From NCBI GenBank assembly GCA_007644065.1, contig VJWN01000007.1:2882167-2946166 (forward strand): 64,000 nucleotides of DNA. The letters are read 5' to 3'. This stretch comes from Margaritispora aquatica. Its lineage: Eukaryota; Ascomycota; Leotiomycetes; Helotiales; Discinellaceae. Made by a program: the position numbers and the translations under genes. A model generated the notes under the pieces. It did not search any database. It saw only the letters and a program-made list of their open reading frames with translations, and was not told the DNA's origin. This document shows, in pieces, positions 35,180 to 47,402 of the stretch; the first letter of the stretch is position 1; every line of letters starts with the position of its first letter.

Positions 35180-36810
35180 GTGATGGATGAGTACTTGAAA
35201 GAGATAGAACTGTCCAGTCGCCAAGCATCAATCGACGCGATTGTTTAAGCCGACAGCCAAATAAGTTCTTTGGGCTATGTCAAGGACGTCGATCTCGACG
35301 GAGGTTGGGACGTATTGCTAATGGAGACTTCCTGGATACACACTATACATCGATATTCGGTATGCTTAGCGCCTATGAGCTGTCACGGCGTCTTGCTGGG
35401 TTGCTGGAATGCAATGATGGCAGGCACAGCGACTCTGAGCGTAATCGAGGCGGAATATTCTATCTTCACATCAGAAATTGCCCAGCCCAAACGTGTACAA
35501 GGAAAGCTCACACCATTAGCGAGACAATGAGCAAAAATCACAATGGCAAACAGACCTACCTACTCATCTCCTCTGCGCTACAAGCTTGCGCCTTCGGCTT
35601 AGATGGATAGACGGTGCATGGTGATCTGGTTGGTGAGGTGGTCCGACATTGGATGTACAAATCTACGAGATGGTCGCAGTACGTGGGCGGGTGTACATAT
35701 TTGATGTATGGATTCTAGGACTGGAAGAGGGTCTGGAACTGTGGTGTCGATAGTGACAGGTTGGAGCATATGATATTGAATTGGAGAGAAAGAGGAAGGC
35801 AGGGAGGGTTGATAAATGAGTAGAAGGTGGATGGGTGGGGGGTAATGGTGTTGTAGATGTTGCAAAGAAGAGTTGTATACATTGTAGAGAGGTAGAAGAC
35901 AGGAGACGAGACTTGGAGAAGTTGTTTCTGTGTGCTTTGTGTCCGTGTCTGTGTCCGTTGTTTGTATTTGTGCTGCCCTCTGTTGTGCTTATGGTGTGGT
36001 TGTGCCTTATTACTTAATATCTAATTGCCTATACTTTAATACTTAATCGAGCGTAATGTCTGCCTGCTCAATAAGGTTCGTATACACAGTATGTAGTTTG
36101 TTGTACTGTGAGATAGATGGACAAAGTAGAGGGTGCAATTGTGTGACCAATGAATTCCTTAAATCTCCCATAGTCTTATACAATGCCTCTTCAATAATTA
36201 GAAGATTTCTTCTTGATACTTGATTGAGTGTTTCGCTGAGTCGAAACATCATTTGACATTATAAGAGCAAACGAAGGAAAACAAGACAGACAAATCAATT
36301 AATATAAAAAGATCATTCAATAATACTTTGCATGTGTTAGACTAACTGCCAGACTTTAAGCCACGTTTTTATTCTTTCAATCTTGTGTTCTTTAGCTTTG
36401 ACATTGTGTCAGACAACTCATCAGCAAACTCGTCAGACAACCATCCCATTACTCAGCCGTTAACGCATTGCTCGATCGATTAGATAGCTGTTTGGAACAA
36501 GAGGGTAATCCAAAGCTGGTGAGTGGCTGTCTGATCTTGGATGCATGTCATCCACTGAATCTAGAGGCAAAAACTGCCTGAGACGAGACAAAGACGGCTA
36601 GCGACCAGCCAATCACACCTCGTCCAATTCCAATCACTTTTTGACGAGGCTGATAGATTCATCGCATAAAGACCCCTCCAAGGCCACCAGCAATATCGAT
36701 CATCAATCATACAATCACTCCACCGTCTTCCACTCAATCGTCTTCAATCAAAACTCTCAATCAAACTCACAATCTCCCAATCCAATCAGTCAATCCGCAA
36801 ACACATCAAA
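35180..36810. other. Intergenic between PAQR and metallothionein-like genes
   Basis: About 1.6 kb. ORFs at 35270-35610 and 35599-35865 lack domain features and splice sites. The last 100 bases are rich in CAATC/CTCAATC units, the probable promoter and leader of the cysteine-rich gene. Confidence 0.5.
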
Positions 36811-37308
36811 ATGCCTGCATCAACCTGCTGCAAGAAGAACGGCGAGAGCTGCGTCTGGTACGTTTCCCATCGCTCCTCCTCTAGTCATACGATCTAACTA
36901 TTTCCACAGCGCAACTCAAGCCAAGTGCTCCTGCGGCGAGAAGTCTGCTCTTGCTTGCAGCTGCGGCAAGTCCGAGACTGAGAACTCCGTTTCTGGACCT
37001 CGTTGCTCATGCCGTACGTCTTTATGCCAAACTCAATATCATTCACATACACATTGACTAACTATCCCAAAGGTGCTCGTCCTGCTGGCGCTTGTACTTG
37101 CGATCGCGCTTCTGCCGAGAACTCGACCCCATCCGGATCTCTCTGCTCGTGTGGTGCTAGACCTGCTGGTATGTTTTCTTTTTGTTGTACTATGCTACGA
37201 GGAACTTGGGACTGACAATCATCTGCAGATGCATGCACCTGCGAGAAGGCCGCTGACGGTGGAATCGTTCCCTCAGAGCTCGAGACCGACTTCACCACCA
37301 AGGCATAA
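36811..37308 (+). CDS. Cysteine-rich metallothionein-like protein (108 aa, 4 exons)
   Basis: Exons are 36811-36857, 36910-37013, 37073-37168 and 37229-37308, with introns of 52, 59 and 60 nt. The protein holds 16 Cys, almost all as C-x-C pairs: CCKKNGESCVC, KCSCGEKSALACSC, PRCSCRARPAGACTC, LCSCGARPADACTC. The order is conserved in a fungal family starting MPAS-CC. The acidic tail LETDFTTKA is also typical. The C-x-C density suggests binding of copper, zinc or other soft metals and a role in metal buffering. No target metal can be assigned from sequence. There is no signal peptide, so it is cytosolic. Confidence 0.88.
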
Positions 37309-37356
37309 ATTCTACCGTCCATCGCACAAAACTTGTAATACTTTCATGATCGGAGG

Positions 37357-38121
37357 ATGGGCGAAGCAGACATCGGGGGGTTAATATGGGGCGTTTCACA
37401 GATACTTTGGGTTCTGGCACTGGCGCACTGGCGCATCTCTGTGGTCATTCTGGGGGCGTTATTCTCAATCGGATACAAATGCATCTTATGTGTCGTCGAC
37501 GGCTTCCTCATGGTGTTCGGAGCGGACGTCAGGGATCTCCCAGACCTCACGCGGCATTGCATCATGAGCGTCCTTGCATTCCTTCTAGCACTCAGGCCTA
37601 TCCTCGCGAGTTGTCGGGCATCGAACCGCTGGGCGCAGCGCAATACGACCTTCATGGTCCGCGTGAAGAATGAAATTTTAGAACTCCTCAACCTCGTCGT
37701 ACTAGTCTTCCTCGTCTACCTCGCGCTTCCTGCAAACGTGCTCTGCTTCTTTGTCTTCTCTGCCCCTCGAAACATCCGCTTCCTCTGGCGTAACCGAGCA
37801 CACTACCGCCTACCATTCAAGTTCCTCCCTCGCCTGTGCTACGAGCTCCTCTTCGCCCATCTGTTAAGCATCACGCACTCATCTGCAGGGACGCCACTCA
37901 AGCCGTTGAATGCCTTGGATCTGCTACCAGTTCTGTCCACAGCGTGGATGCGCTCCGTGTGTTGGTTTTGGGAGTGGTGGGAGTGGATTGCGGCCGGAGG
38001 GGTGTTTGCGAGGAAGAAGCCGAAGAAGTCGAAATTGGGCGTTCCGAAGAGTAAGAAGAAGGCGTTGGTCGAGCAGTGGGAGAGGAGTCATCGGAGGGGG
38101 GATAGTGGTGTTTCTTTGTAG
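37357..38121 (+). CDS. Unrecognised multi-pass membrane protein (254 aa)
   Basis: A single-exon ORF starting 48 bp after the metallothionein-like stop codon. It has several hydrophobic segments (QILWVLALAHWRISVVILGA, HCIMSVLAFLLALRPILA, ELLNLVVLVFLVYLALPANV) and a basic, Lys-rich tail (KKPKKSKLGVPKSKKKALV). The hydrophobic order is unlikely by chance in a frame of this length. I do not recognise the family. The very short spacing means the upstream gene's 3' UTR must overlap it, or both are on one transcript. Confidence 0.55.
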   Translation: MGEADIGGLIWGVSQILWVLALAHWRISVVILGALFSIGYKCILCVVDGFLMVFGADVRDLPDLTRHCIMSVLAFLLALRPILASCRASNRWAQRNTTFMVRVKNEILELLNLVVLVFLVYLALPANVLCFFVFSAPRNIRFLWRNRAHYRLPFKFLPRLCYELLFAHLLSITHSSAGTPLKPLNALDLLPVLSTAWMRSVCWFWEWWEWIAAGGVFARKKPKKSKLGVPKSKKKALVEQWERSHRRGDSGVSL

Positions 38122-40267
38122 GGAGGCGGGCGAGGAGGAGGAGGAGGGTGGGTGTATTAGTAGACAAGCGTTGTACTTTTATTCAAATCCCAGCATTCCC
38201 GACCCTTATAGCTTAGCTGTTCATTCATATTGTGCCTTTTGCCTGGTGTATTTGGTATTTGGTGTTTGGAGGGAGGATGTGATTTGATTTGATTTGATTT
38301 GATTTGATTCATTGCAGCTGGACAGAAAATGGTAAGTGGAACCAAAGACCTGATATCACTTCGTGAGAAGTGAAAAGTGAAATCAGTAAACGACGGACTT
38401 GATATTTTATCCATTTCTCCATTCATCTATTCACTAAGTGCCGATGGACTTTCCCCCTTCATGGTGTTGTGCTAGATCGGTCGATCGATTGATCAATGAA
38501 TAGGTAGGTAGTTAGGTAGTTAGGTGTGTAGGTGTGTAGGTGTGTGGGTGTGTGGAAGTGCGGAAGGTAACTTATGAGGTGAGGGCGTTTATTGTTAGTT
38601 CGTTCACCACCTACCTTATAAGGGTCGAGGTATTCTTGACGTTTACTAGGTTTGGTGAAGTAAGACTTACCTGTTTGCCTTGTGTGGCTACTTTAGAGAA
38701 GAAAAGTGTGATTTGAATATCTACGAAGCAGGACTTTTGTATTAGGTGGGTTCGGTGGGCTTAGTGCATCTTTGCTGTTGAATTGGGTTTGTGGGGGGGG
38801 GAGGGGGCCGGGGCGGGGTTGAGTCTAGGGAGGTGGGAGAGAAGGGGGGGGAGTAGATCTTCGGAATCTTCGAAAATTAGAGGTGTGGAGGTGGAAAGTG
38901 GGAAGGTGTTGGGATTGGGATGGAAATGGGGATGGGAGATGGGAGATGATGTTGATTCGTATACAAGTTAATTGGCTATAGATTTTTGAAAACGATTACT
39001 AGATAGTTGGAATATGGAATTTCCTAAGGAGAACTTAGGTCAACCTAGAAGGTGGGTGGGTGTTCTGTTCATAGATTTCTCAACGTGTATAAATCGATAG
39101 TGGCTTACACTAGTTTGTTCCCCCGGTCGCTTTGAGAATACAAGCCACGCCTCCTGCTTTAGAACGCATCGTGCGTGGGATTTTGAACTAAGATGGAGGA
39201 GTGAGTACAAATGGAGGAGCAGGAGGATGAGGAGAATAAGCCGCAGGTGTGGTTTAGTATAAATATCATATGTCTCGCTAATAGGATGTCATGTTTGTGA
39301 TTGCAATACAGACAGTAACTACATTCCCCCTGTTCCAAACACCAAGTTTTATGGAATTTATGAGAGATACACTCTGTCTACCACAGGGGCTACTTAGGTC
39401 AGTGACCCACACTTTATTGTTTAGCTAGCCATATTAGGGAGGTATATGGTACGATTAATCCCCCTGTAACGGGGCAAAAGTGGGACGTCTGTAGCTACTT
39501 CGCTAGCTAAGAGTAGTAGTCAGTTCTAGTGCTGTTCTAATGCTACGCTTGTTATACGTCCATAAACCCTACTTATCAACTAACAAATACAAATTATACA
39601 TAGGTAAATGTACAAGCTATTTACTTTCATGAAGCCGTTAAGGGGTTACCCTCGTCTTTTTCAGATTTTTAATTGATTAGAAGAGTAAAAGAGAGAAACG
39701 AGAGACGAGAGAATTGTTAATGTTCTTAATCCTAACGAAAGCAGCATTCTAAACTCTAAGATCCACTTTTGTATTGATTCGGGGGTGGGGGCCACTGTAT
39801 AGATGTATTTCATTTACCGTATGTGGGACGTTACATAATTAACATACCCAGAGCATCTCGCTTAATTTGCATATCTTCCCATTTCATAACTTCACGAGAA
39901 CAGGTCGAACTCGCTCTCTTTTGGGTGTGGAAATTAGTCGTTTGACAAGCACGGGTCGATTGAGGAGATAGGACGAACTCCCGCAGACCTGCATACTTGG
40001 AGATTGGTATCTTTGCTTCGGTTTTCGCTGGTCGCCCCTGCGTGAGGATATGCAGGGGGGTGGGTTGAAACTACACGGGCGACCCAACTGGTCGGTACCA
40101 ACAATCTCTATGAGCTTCAGGCTGGCGCTTAGCTATTGAGATGTTTTGATCTTCTTTAATATTCCGGCACATCTCCGTCTTTAGAACATTAGGCCCAATA
40201 CTCAGCAAAACTACATTCTCTTCCTACCTTTGATCTTCACTTAGAAATTCCTAGCATCACAACTAAA
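38122..40267. other. Long intergenic region with repeats and possible transposon remnant
   Basis: About 2.1 kb. It contains a GATTT repeat (38281-38309), TAGGTAGT and GTGTAGGT runs (about 38500-38560), and a G-rich stretch (38780-38950). From about 39300 to 39780 lies AT-rich sequence that might be a decayed mobile element (CCCCCTGTTCC ... CCCCCTGTAACGGGG). No gene is supported. Confidence 0.45.
38281..38309. repeat. (GATTT)n pentanucleotide repeat
   Basis: Five GATTT units and a final GATTC, in the 3' flank of the membrane-protein gene. Confidence 0.92.
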
Positions 40268-43200
40268 ATGGCGGAAGCAGAGGAACTGAGGTTACCCTCC
40301 CTACAGGGGCTCCAATCAGCTGAGCAGATGGAGCTCCTTAATATCATCGACTCACTCCGCGCCAGCGCACTGAGTAACTTAATCGCCCTCCCTCAACTCA
40401 TCGTCTGCGGCGACCAATCGAGCGGCAAGTCTTCCGTCCTCTCCGCTATTTCAGGCATTCCCTTCCCGCGACAAGATGGGCTTTGCACTCGGTTCGCTAC
40501 CGAAGTTATCCTCCGTCGCGCCTCACGAGACACCATCTCCGTGTCCATCGTGCCCTCTCCCTCCAACACTAAGCGCACCCCGACTGAGAAGGAGAAACTC
40601 GAGAGCTTCAGACATGACTTAAAAAGTCGTGGGGATTTCAAGGATCTATTCGCCTTGGCGGCGGAGGCCATGGGCCTCTCAAAGGAGGGGAACTCGTTCT
40701 CGAGGGACGTTTTGAGGGTGGAGTTCTGTGGACCGAGTCAGCCGCAGCTTACGCTCGTGGATTTGCCCGGTTTGATTCACACTGCAACCAAGATGCAGAA
40801 AGCGAGCGATGTAGAGCTGGTGCATGATCTCGTGGTTGAGTATCTCAAGAATCCGCGGAGCATTATCCTCGCCGTGGTGTCGGCTAAAAACGATATTGGG
40901 AATCAGATTATTCTGCATAAAGCTCGAGAGTTTGATCCAAAGGGCTTGCGCACTTTGGGAATCATCACAAAGCCTGATCTGTTGACTAGAGGCTCGAAGA
41001 GTGAAGATTCTTTTATTGCATTGGCGAGGAATGAGGAGGTTAAGTTTTCATTGGGATGGCATGTTGTGAGGAATATGGACGTGACGTCGGCAGATGAGAG
41101 CTCAGCAAGCGTCAGAGATGAGCAAGAACTCTTGTTTTTCCAGACAAGTAGCTTCAATCGTCTCCCTACTCACACAACGGGAATATCTTTCTTGCGTGAG
41201 CGTCTTAGCAAGGTGCTCTTCAAGCAAATCCAGACCGAGTTGCCAAAACTTGTTGACGACATCGCGGAACAGATCTTGGTAGCGAAGAGTGCTCGCGAAA
41301 AACTTGGACCGAGTCGAAAGGAGTACAGCGAGCAGCTTTCGTTCCTCATTTCGCTGAGCCAGAAGTTCCAGACGATTTGTCGAGACGCTGTGAGGGGTGA
41401 TTATGAGAATGAATTCTTCCACGTTGACGATGGTGCCGAGAGGAGACTTTGCGCTAACGTGATGAACATGCATTCTGAGTTTGCTCAGGACATCAGACTT
41501 GATGGCGCAACTTGGCTGATTGACGTCAAGGACTCCAAGAGTGTGAAGTATAAAACACGAAAAGCTGCCATCGAGGAGGCATGTATTCTCTTGAAGCGAA
41601 GTCGAGGAAGAGAGGTATGTCGTGTGTTTTTCGATTTATGACAAACACAAACTGACTTAGGAAGTTGCCTGGTATACCAAATCCTCTCCTCGTCGGCGAG
41701 CTATTCCGAGAGTATAGCCGCCCTTGGGGAGAGATGGCTCGCAGCCACATCAAAAGGATATGGGAGACCACCATGGGATTTCTAGAGCTCCTCCTACGAG
41801 AATTAACCGATGATGAAGCATCAGAGAAGATCCTGCGGTTTTGGCTCTATCCCGCTATGGAAGAGAAATTGGCCCTTGCTTACAGCAAGCTTGACGAACT
41901 TCTAGACGTGCACAAGGACTATCCAATGACCACTAACATCCACTTCATGAACCGCAAGCAGACACCGAGTGCAAAAATTGGTGATGAGATACCTGTAGAG
42001 CCGTTATTAAAATTGTTGTTGAACCATGGACAGAGCATCAGCATAAGTGAAGTGCAGCGTGTGTTATCATCTCGAGATCTCACGCCTACACTAGATTTGG
42101 ACCTGGCAGCTGCGGAGGAAGCCTTTGACAATATGAACGCTTACTACGAGGTGAGATCAACAAAGGCCCCTCAAGTCATGTTTCACTGGGTCTTACTAAG
42201 ATGTTCTAGGTCGCTATGAACCTCTTCACAGATAATGTACCAACACTTGCCATTCAAGGACCAATAATCCGAGCAGTCCCCCAGATATTCTGTCCAACGG
42301 CTGTAGATTCCATGGGAACAGACATCATCAACCGCATAGCAGGGGAGACAGCCGAGAAAGTTCAAGAGCGGGATGAAGTCTTACACCGATTGCAGGCTTT
42401 GGAAAAGGGTGCTCGAATTTGCAAGTTATACGCAAAGCGACCTCAACAATGTAAGAATCTATTTATGAACCTCCTGCAGAGTATGAGACGTTATGGCTAA
42501 TGGTCGAAGCAGTCAACAAGCCTACATTGAGCCAACCGAGTATCATCGAGCCACCATCCACGCCATCTAAAGCTCCAGTAAGTATCTCTACTCATCGATC
42601 AAGCCCGTCTCAAACAAGCACATCACGATCAAAGAGTCCAAGCTCAAATTATCAGATGTCCATCGAGAAAGCCAAAACCTCCGCACCCTCAGATGCAACG
42701 CCTTCGTCGACGACGCTCTTTGGACGTATCTCTTCCTCTTCCACTTCCAGAATATCGGCTGTCGGATCACAAGATAAAGTTGCACCTACCCCCTTTATTG
42801 ACTTCAATAAGCCCAGTCCGGCACTAGGTATTTTCGGCATCCCCAAGAGCGACCCAAACGCACAATTTACGCCGAATCCTTCTCCTATTGTTTTTAGCAC
42901 CGTGAAACCAGTATCGCTATTCCCGAATTCTTCTAGCACTGCCACAAAGTTTGGGAGTCCTAGCACGTCAAGCACATTGCAAGACTCCGTCGATCCTAAG
43001 TAAGTTGTTCATCACTCTTTCACTTGTCCATTATGTCTTGTGCGTAAGTGAAACCTGAAGAACAACATATCGTTTTGAGATCCTACATCTTGGTTTGTAC
43101 TTTACTAACAAGTTACCGACCTAGCAAGACTATTCACCACAAGTGAATCCGTTGCGACGACGCCCATGCCACACCCACCTCCCACGCCATCCAAATTCAA

Positions 43201-43423
43201 GCCCTTTGTAGAAGGAGAGCTTGACACCTCAGTCGAACAGATTTTCACCCACATCTGCTTTCATAAAGATTTCCGAGCCTTTTCTCCTGAGGTCAGTGCA
43301 ATATCTCATGATCTTGAACTTTCGAATTGCCGACTTGATTTTTTTTCTTTGTGAAACATAAGGGCTAATCTGTATTGGATATGGCAGGAATTGAGAATGT
43401 CTGATGAATTTCTTTTTCAATAA
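40268..43423 (+). CDS. Dynamin-family GTPase with FG/GLEBS-like C-terminal tail (919 aa)
   Basis: Exons are 40268-41614, 41665-42150, 42210-42450, 42513-42999, 43129-43291 and 43388-43423; phases add up to 920 codons with the stop. GTPase motifs: CGDQSSGKSSVLSAI (about residue 47), switch Thr in LCTRFATEV, VDLPGL (about 165), TKPDLL (about 234). The stalk contains the conserved RGRELPGIPNPLLVGELF, and the GED lies in exon 3. The tail of about 225 residues is Ser/Pro-rich with isolated FG pairs (LFGRISS, IFGIPKS, KFGSPST). It ends in a block resembling the Nup98 GLEBS motif (FSPEELRMSD). The core resembles fungal Mx/Vps1-related dynamins of unknown cargo. Confidence 0.9.
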
Positions 43424-44057
43424 GAAGGAATGACTGATGGGCATTCGAGTGACAGTGTGATGTAGTATGGTGGAGGGAGGATACGGGATGTGATCTACGT
43501 GCTTGACTTGGGGGAAATAGTGGAAGCGTGGAAGGCACATTCGATGGATGATGTGGTAGAACACTAGCCCGATGGCTAAAAAAACAATTCTGTCGTGAAG
43601 TACATTACCACTAGGTTAAGCATTTATGGAGACGCCACCCTGCTACTGTTATAAGTATAGCTATGTGCTGTGATAACACTTCGTGCCTTTTGAGAGGTAC
43701 ATAAGCATAATGTGTGGAGGAAATCATGTTGAAGAACTACTTCTTGCTTGGCATAAAACTAATTGGAAATTGACACGAGCAAAATGACATGATAATATGA
43801 AGAGAGGTAACCAAAGATATCGAGGAATTACTAGTACAGCAGCCTTGAAGCTTATCGTAACAAACAACTCCCATAGCTGTACGAAAAGGGCACATAAATC
43901 ACACAGCAGAAAAGCATAAGTATACTCGCAGAACAACGCAATATATCCCCCCGAAACCAACCTTTTCCCACCCCATATTCCCATACACCCCTTTTCCGTC
44001 CTGTTCACACAGATGTTGCCCATGACTTAATCCTTTATAATCCTTCCCAATATGCAT
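43424..44057. other. Convergent intergenic region
   Basis: About 630 bases between two 3' ends. Only 3' UTR sequence is expected, and I see nothing else. Confidence 0.55.
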
Positions 44058-44736
44058 TTACTCCATCACAGTCATCAATCCCAAAACACCACCTGTAAGC
44101 AACATGACCGATCTAGGCAAATTCCTCATCCCCCAAGAATCCACAAGCTGGTGTGCCGTCTGGCCCTGCAGACCCTTGGCCACGAAGTCACCGGCGGCTT
44201 TTGCTTGCTCTGCTGCCATTTTGTAGAGTTGGCTGTTTGTGGGACCCTATTCGATTTCATCATTAGCTACTGTAAACTTTGAGGCGTACGTAGTAAGAGG
44301 AGACTCACCAAGAACGCAACAGTATACGGCACGATGCCCGCACACAACACACCAGCAACGATATACCGGCCCATCTTCCCCCCACTACTCGCGAGCTCTA
44401 AACTCTTCTCCCCTAATCCCTTGGAAGCCTGCCTGGCGTTCCAAGCAAGCCAAAACCAAAGGGCACCACTTGCTACTGCCATTGGAGGGACGGTCTATTC
44501 ACTTGCTGTCAGCTTTTGCTCCAGTAGTAGTATTGGGGCAGAGAGAAGAGATGATAACGCACCTTGATACCAGCATCCATCATCCTCGTCCACTGCTTCA
44601 GTAGCAACGGCGCTGGACTCTCCAGCATGCGCGGGACCACGAACCCAGAGAACGCAAAGTTCGCACCTGAAGCCCACAGAGCCATGGTGATGCCCAGCGT
44701 CTGGGCAATGCGGATGGGTGTTGTTTCTGCTGCCAT
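44058..44736 (-). CDS. DUF1772 (anthrone oxygenase-like) membrane protein (182 aa)
   Basis: Exons are 44563-44736, 44309-44494 and 44058-44246, with introns of 68 and 62 nt. The order of motifs fits DUF1772: RIAQTLGITMALWASGANFA, WTRMMDAGIKTVPPMAVASG, WFWLAWNARQ, GIVPYTVAFLGPTNSQLYKM and WGMRNLPRSVMLLTG. Four membrane helices are visible. Characterised relatives (for example HypC) oxidise anthrones in polyketide pathways. No polyketide synthase lies in this window, so a housekeeping or unknown role is equally possible. Confidence 0.85.
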
Positions 44737-45735
44737 CTTGCTCGACTGTCTTCTAATATGTCAAAGCTATGTCTTGTGTGTCTGGTTGGATTGATGTCCT
44801 GTTCTATTGGCAATTGGATTGGCTTGTTTGTTTGCTGTTGAGTCAATTGACCTATTGTCAAGGTGAGATTAATGTCCACAGCGGCCAAGAGTAGTGTTTA
44901 TATATTCCTCTCCTCCTTTAACTTCCTCGCAACTAATAGCTCGACATCGGGATTAAAGTCGTACGTACAGCGTGTGGATCGTCTAGTGCCTAGGCCAAAA
45001 AGCTTATGCGGGGCTGTAACACTTACAGGGGTAGCTCCAGCCCGAATAAAGGTTAAATTGAGGGGCGGACTAACGAACATTTCCGAACACCGCGAACATG
45101 ATCTGACAGTGGAGTGGAGGAAATGAACCCCGTGCCTGCATTCGTGGGTATTCGCCATTCGAGTCCGAAGCGAAGGGAATTGAACTGGCAGCACAAGAAG
45201 AAGTCCGATGTCCGAGTAGCTATGTTTCGGATCCGTACTTGCTGTAGTGTGGATCAAAGCGTGTCCGTGGTTGGAGAGGACGTACGTCGGAGTCCATGAT
45301 GAATCAGACATTTATTATTGAAGCTTGATTGGATAATGCGTTAGGAATCAACGCAACTAACTGAGATCCAAAATAGCATCGATGTCTGATATCAAATTGT
45401 TCTAACAAATCCAGAGCAATCTAGCCGAGCTGGGCTGAATTCTTTCAAAACTACTTCATGTATAATACCTCTCCTATCAATAACCATAACTCAGACGACC
45501 ATAGATGAACAGTAGTCTAAAGCAACGCAGGTGAAGCAAAGCAACTGTCTTTGATTATTAAAGAACCCAAATGCTAGCTAGGTAGGTTTAAGAAATCAGG
45601 AAGCTATATCAAAATAGCATTTTCTGCTTCTACTGTGCCAGTGTTTAGCATACCTAAGGTATGATGGCCGTTCATCACAAGCGAATTGACATCTACAAGA
45701 TTAGCTTCGTAGAGCTCATATAAAACACTTTTCAC
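44737..45735. other. Intergenic upstream of the DUF1772 gene
   Basis: About 1 kb. A 137-codon ATG-initiated ORF on the minus strand (44898-45311) shows no domain, membrane or repeat pattern and is not called. The rest looks like promoter and 3' flank. Confidence 0.45.
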
Positions 45736-47402
45736 TTATTCATCAACCTTATATCCATGATACCCATCCCCACCAAAAGCTTTCTCTCCCTCTCTAGGCC
45801 AGCCCTCCCTCTTCCCCAACCAGTCATCTCCAAGCCTGAGAACAGTCAATACATACACAAAAGACATGCATTAAGAATCGAAAGACTTACCAAAGCCTCA
45901 AACAAGTATCCTCCGGCTTTCTCTGTGGACTCAGCTCCGGAACCAATTTATAGAAGTTGGCGTCTAACCCCGATGGCTCACAATCACACACATTCTCCCT
46001 CTGGGGTGGACAATGATGATTGATATCATGCTGATAGCCCACATCACCAAAATACCAAATCTCTTTCTTCGGAACAAACATGGACATGGAAAGTGTATGT
46101 ACAGGAGCATCACCGAATCGCTCGTAGTAAAATCCGCCAGCTCGATCGAGCCAGTCGAAATATGCGTGGTGCGCCTCACCACGCCAGAAAGCGAGAGAGC
46201 CGACCTCGAAGTTGGAGAAGAATTGGTAGTTGTTGTACTCGCGCTCGGCTTTGAGATCGAGTAGCCAATCCATGTCTGCTTCTGGATGAATGAGCTCTGG
46301 GTGCGTCCCGACGAAGTCTTTGGTCCTGCTCCATAGAGATGGGAACGATCGGGCAACATCCAGTATTTTCATATTGAATCCGTACTTCATATTATTGTCG
46401 CGCATAAAGCGAAATACATCGTAGTCGATATCACAGTAGTAATGGACGTCTGGCTCAACTCTCCAATACCAATCATAGTCTTCCAGGAAAGGGTGTTTGT
46501 AAAAGAAACCAGAATTCCATCGACACATGTGGTGGTAGGATACCATCCAGCCTTTGCCAACCCCAATGGTCCCTAAGTACTCGAGACCGTTGTTAAACCT
46601 ATCTTGGTCAATCCAATCAGGAATTGTCCAATGCTCCTTCGGATAACTTGATAATAGCACTTTGCTGATGTTGAATTCGTGGTTCTAGCTTTGAGCCCCT
46701 CAGTAAATGGCTCATCGTTAAAGAAGATCCATGGATACTATCAGAATGTTAGTATGCTCTCCAATATCAGCTCGGTAGCTCTACTTGATATTTCCTGTTC
46801 CATTGATATTCTAAATGACGTATGCTCTGCATCATACCTTCCAGCTCAGAATTCCTCACCAAGCTAATCAGAGCAGCCCGAGGTCTACCATAACGACCAA
46901 TTCTTGGCAAAAAGTGCATGTACGAATTAGATATCGCATGTCTGTCAGTCGAGTTGTCGGTCAACCATCTTATGGGATTAGGATCTCCCTCCTCTGGGAA
47001 GAGTATCAGAGGGCGAATGGCGTGCTGATAGCCGCCCGGTGTATCCACCTCTGTGAACTGCGCATTCTTGTTCCGCGGAAGAGGGTCAAAATAAAGGACT
47101 GTGAGTATCATGCAAGCCAGCAAGCCAACGATCCTGCGCTTGGTAAGCCTAGAAATAAATTAGTAGGAAGGCATGAAAGGTGGATGTCTATACCCTTGGC
47201 GATGAGACCATGACTTTGGTCGTGGTATCCGTCCCCAAAGATAAGCTTTCTCTCGTTTTGGAGGAGTTCTCCAGAAAGAAGTGGAGTCGGTGCTTGGTGT
47301 TGATGGTATTGAACGAAATGACCAGGTACCGCTAGATGATGCTCGATTGCTGGATGAGCATACCTTTCGATCTAACATTTTCGGTGTTGTTACACTAACC
47401 AT
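45736..47402 (-). CDS. GT15 alpha-1,2-mannosyltransferase (KRE2/MNT1/KTR family), with a 1-nt frameshift
   Basis: Exons are 47194-47402, 46785-47148, 45891-46737 and 45736-45835. A cytosolic N-terminus is followed by a signal anchor (RIVGLLACMILTVLYF), as in type II Golgi enzymes. The catalytic domain is rich in family motifs: YGRPRAALISLVRNSELEGM, YPWIFFNDEPFTEGLK, GVGKGWMVSYHHMCRWNSGF, DYDWYWRVEPDV, SNFEVGSLAFWR, HQ-type DVGYQHDINHHCPP and CEPSGLDANFYKLVPE. In exon 3 near 46641-46643 one base is missing: SAKCYYQVI and PKEHWTIPDW are in different frames with no room for an intron. With it repaired the protein would be 506 aa. This could be a sequencing error or a recent loss of function. Neighbour HIR1 is on the same strand 258 bp away. 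Confidence 0.85.

Noticed and set aside
44898..45311. 137-codon ATG-initiated minus-strand ORF
   Set aside because: No recognisable domain, signal peptide or splice structure. Single ORF of this length can occur by chance in promoter DNA.
46600..46680. An intron explaining the GT15 frame change
   Set aside because: The two frames meet within a few bases inside a conserved motif, leaving no room for an intron. A one-base indel fits better.
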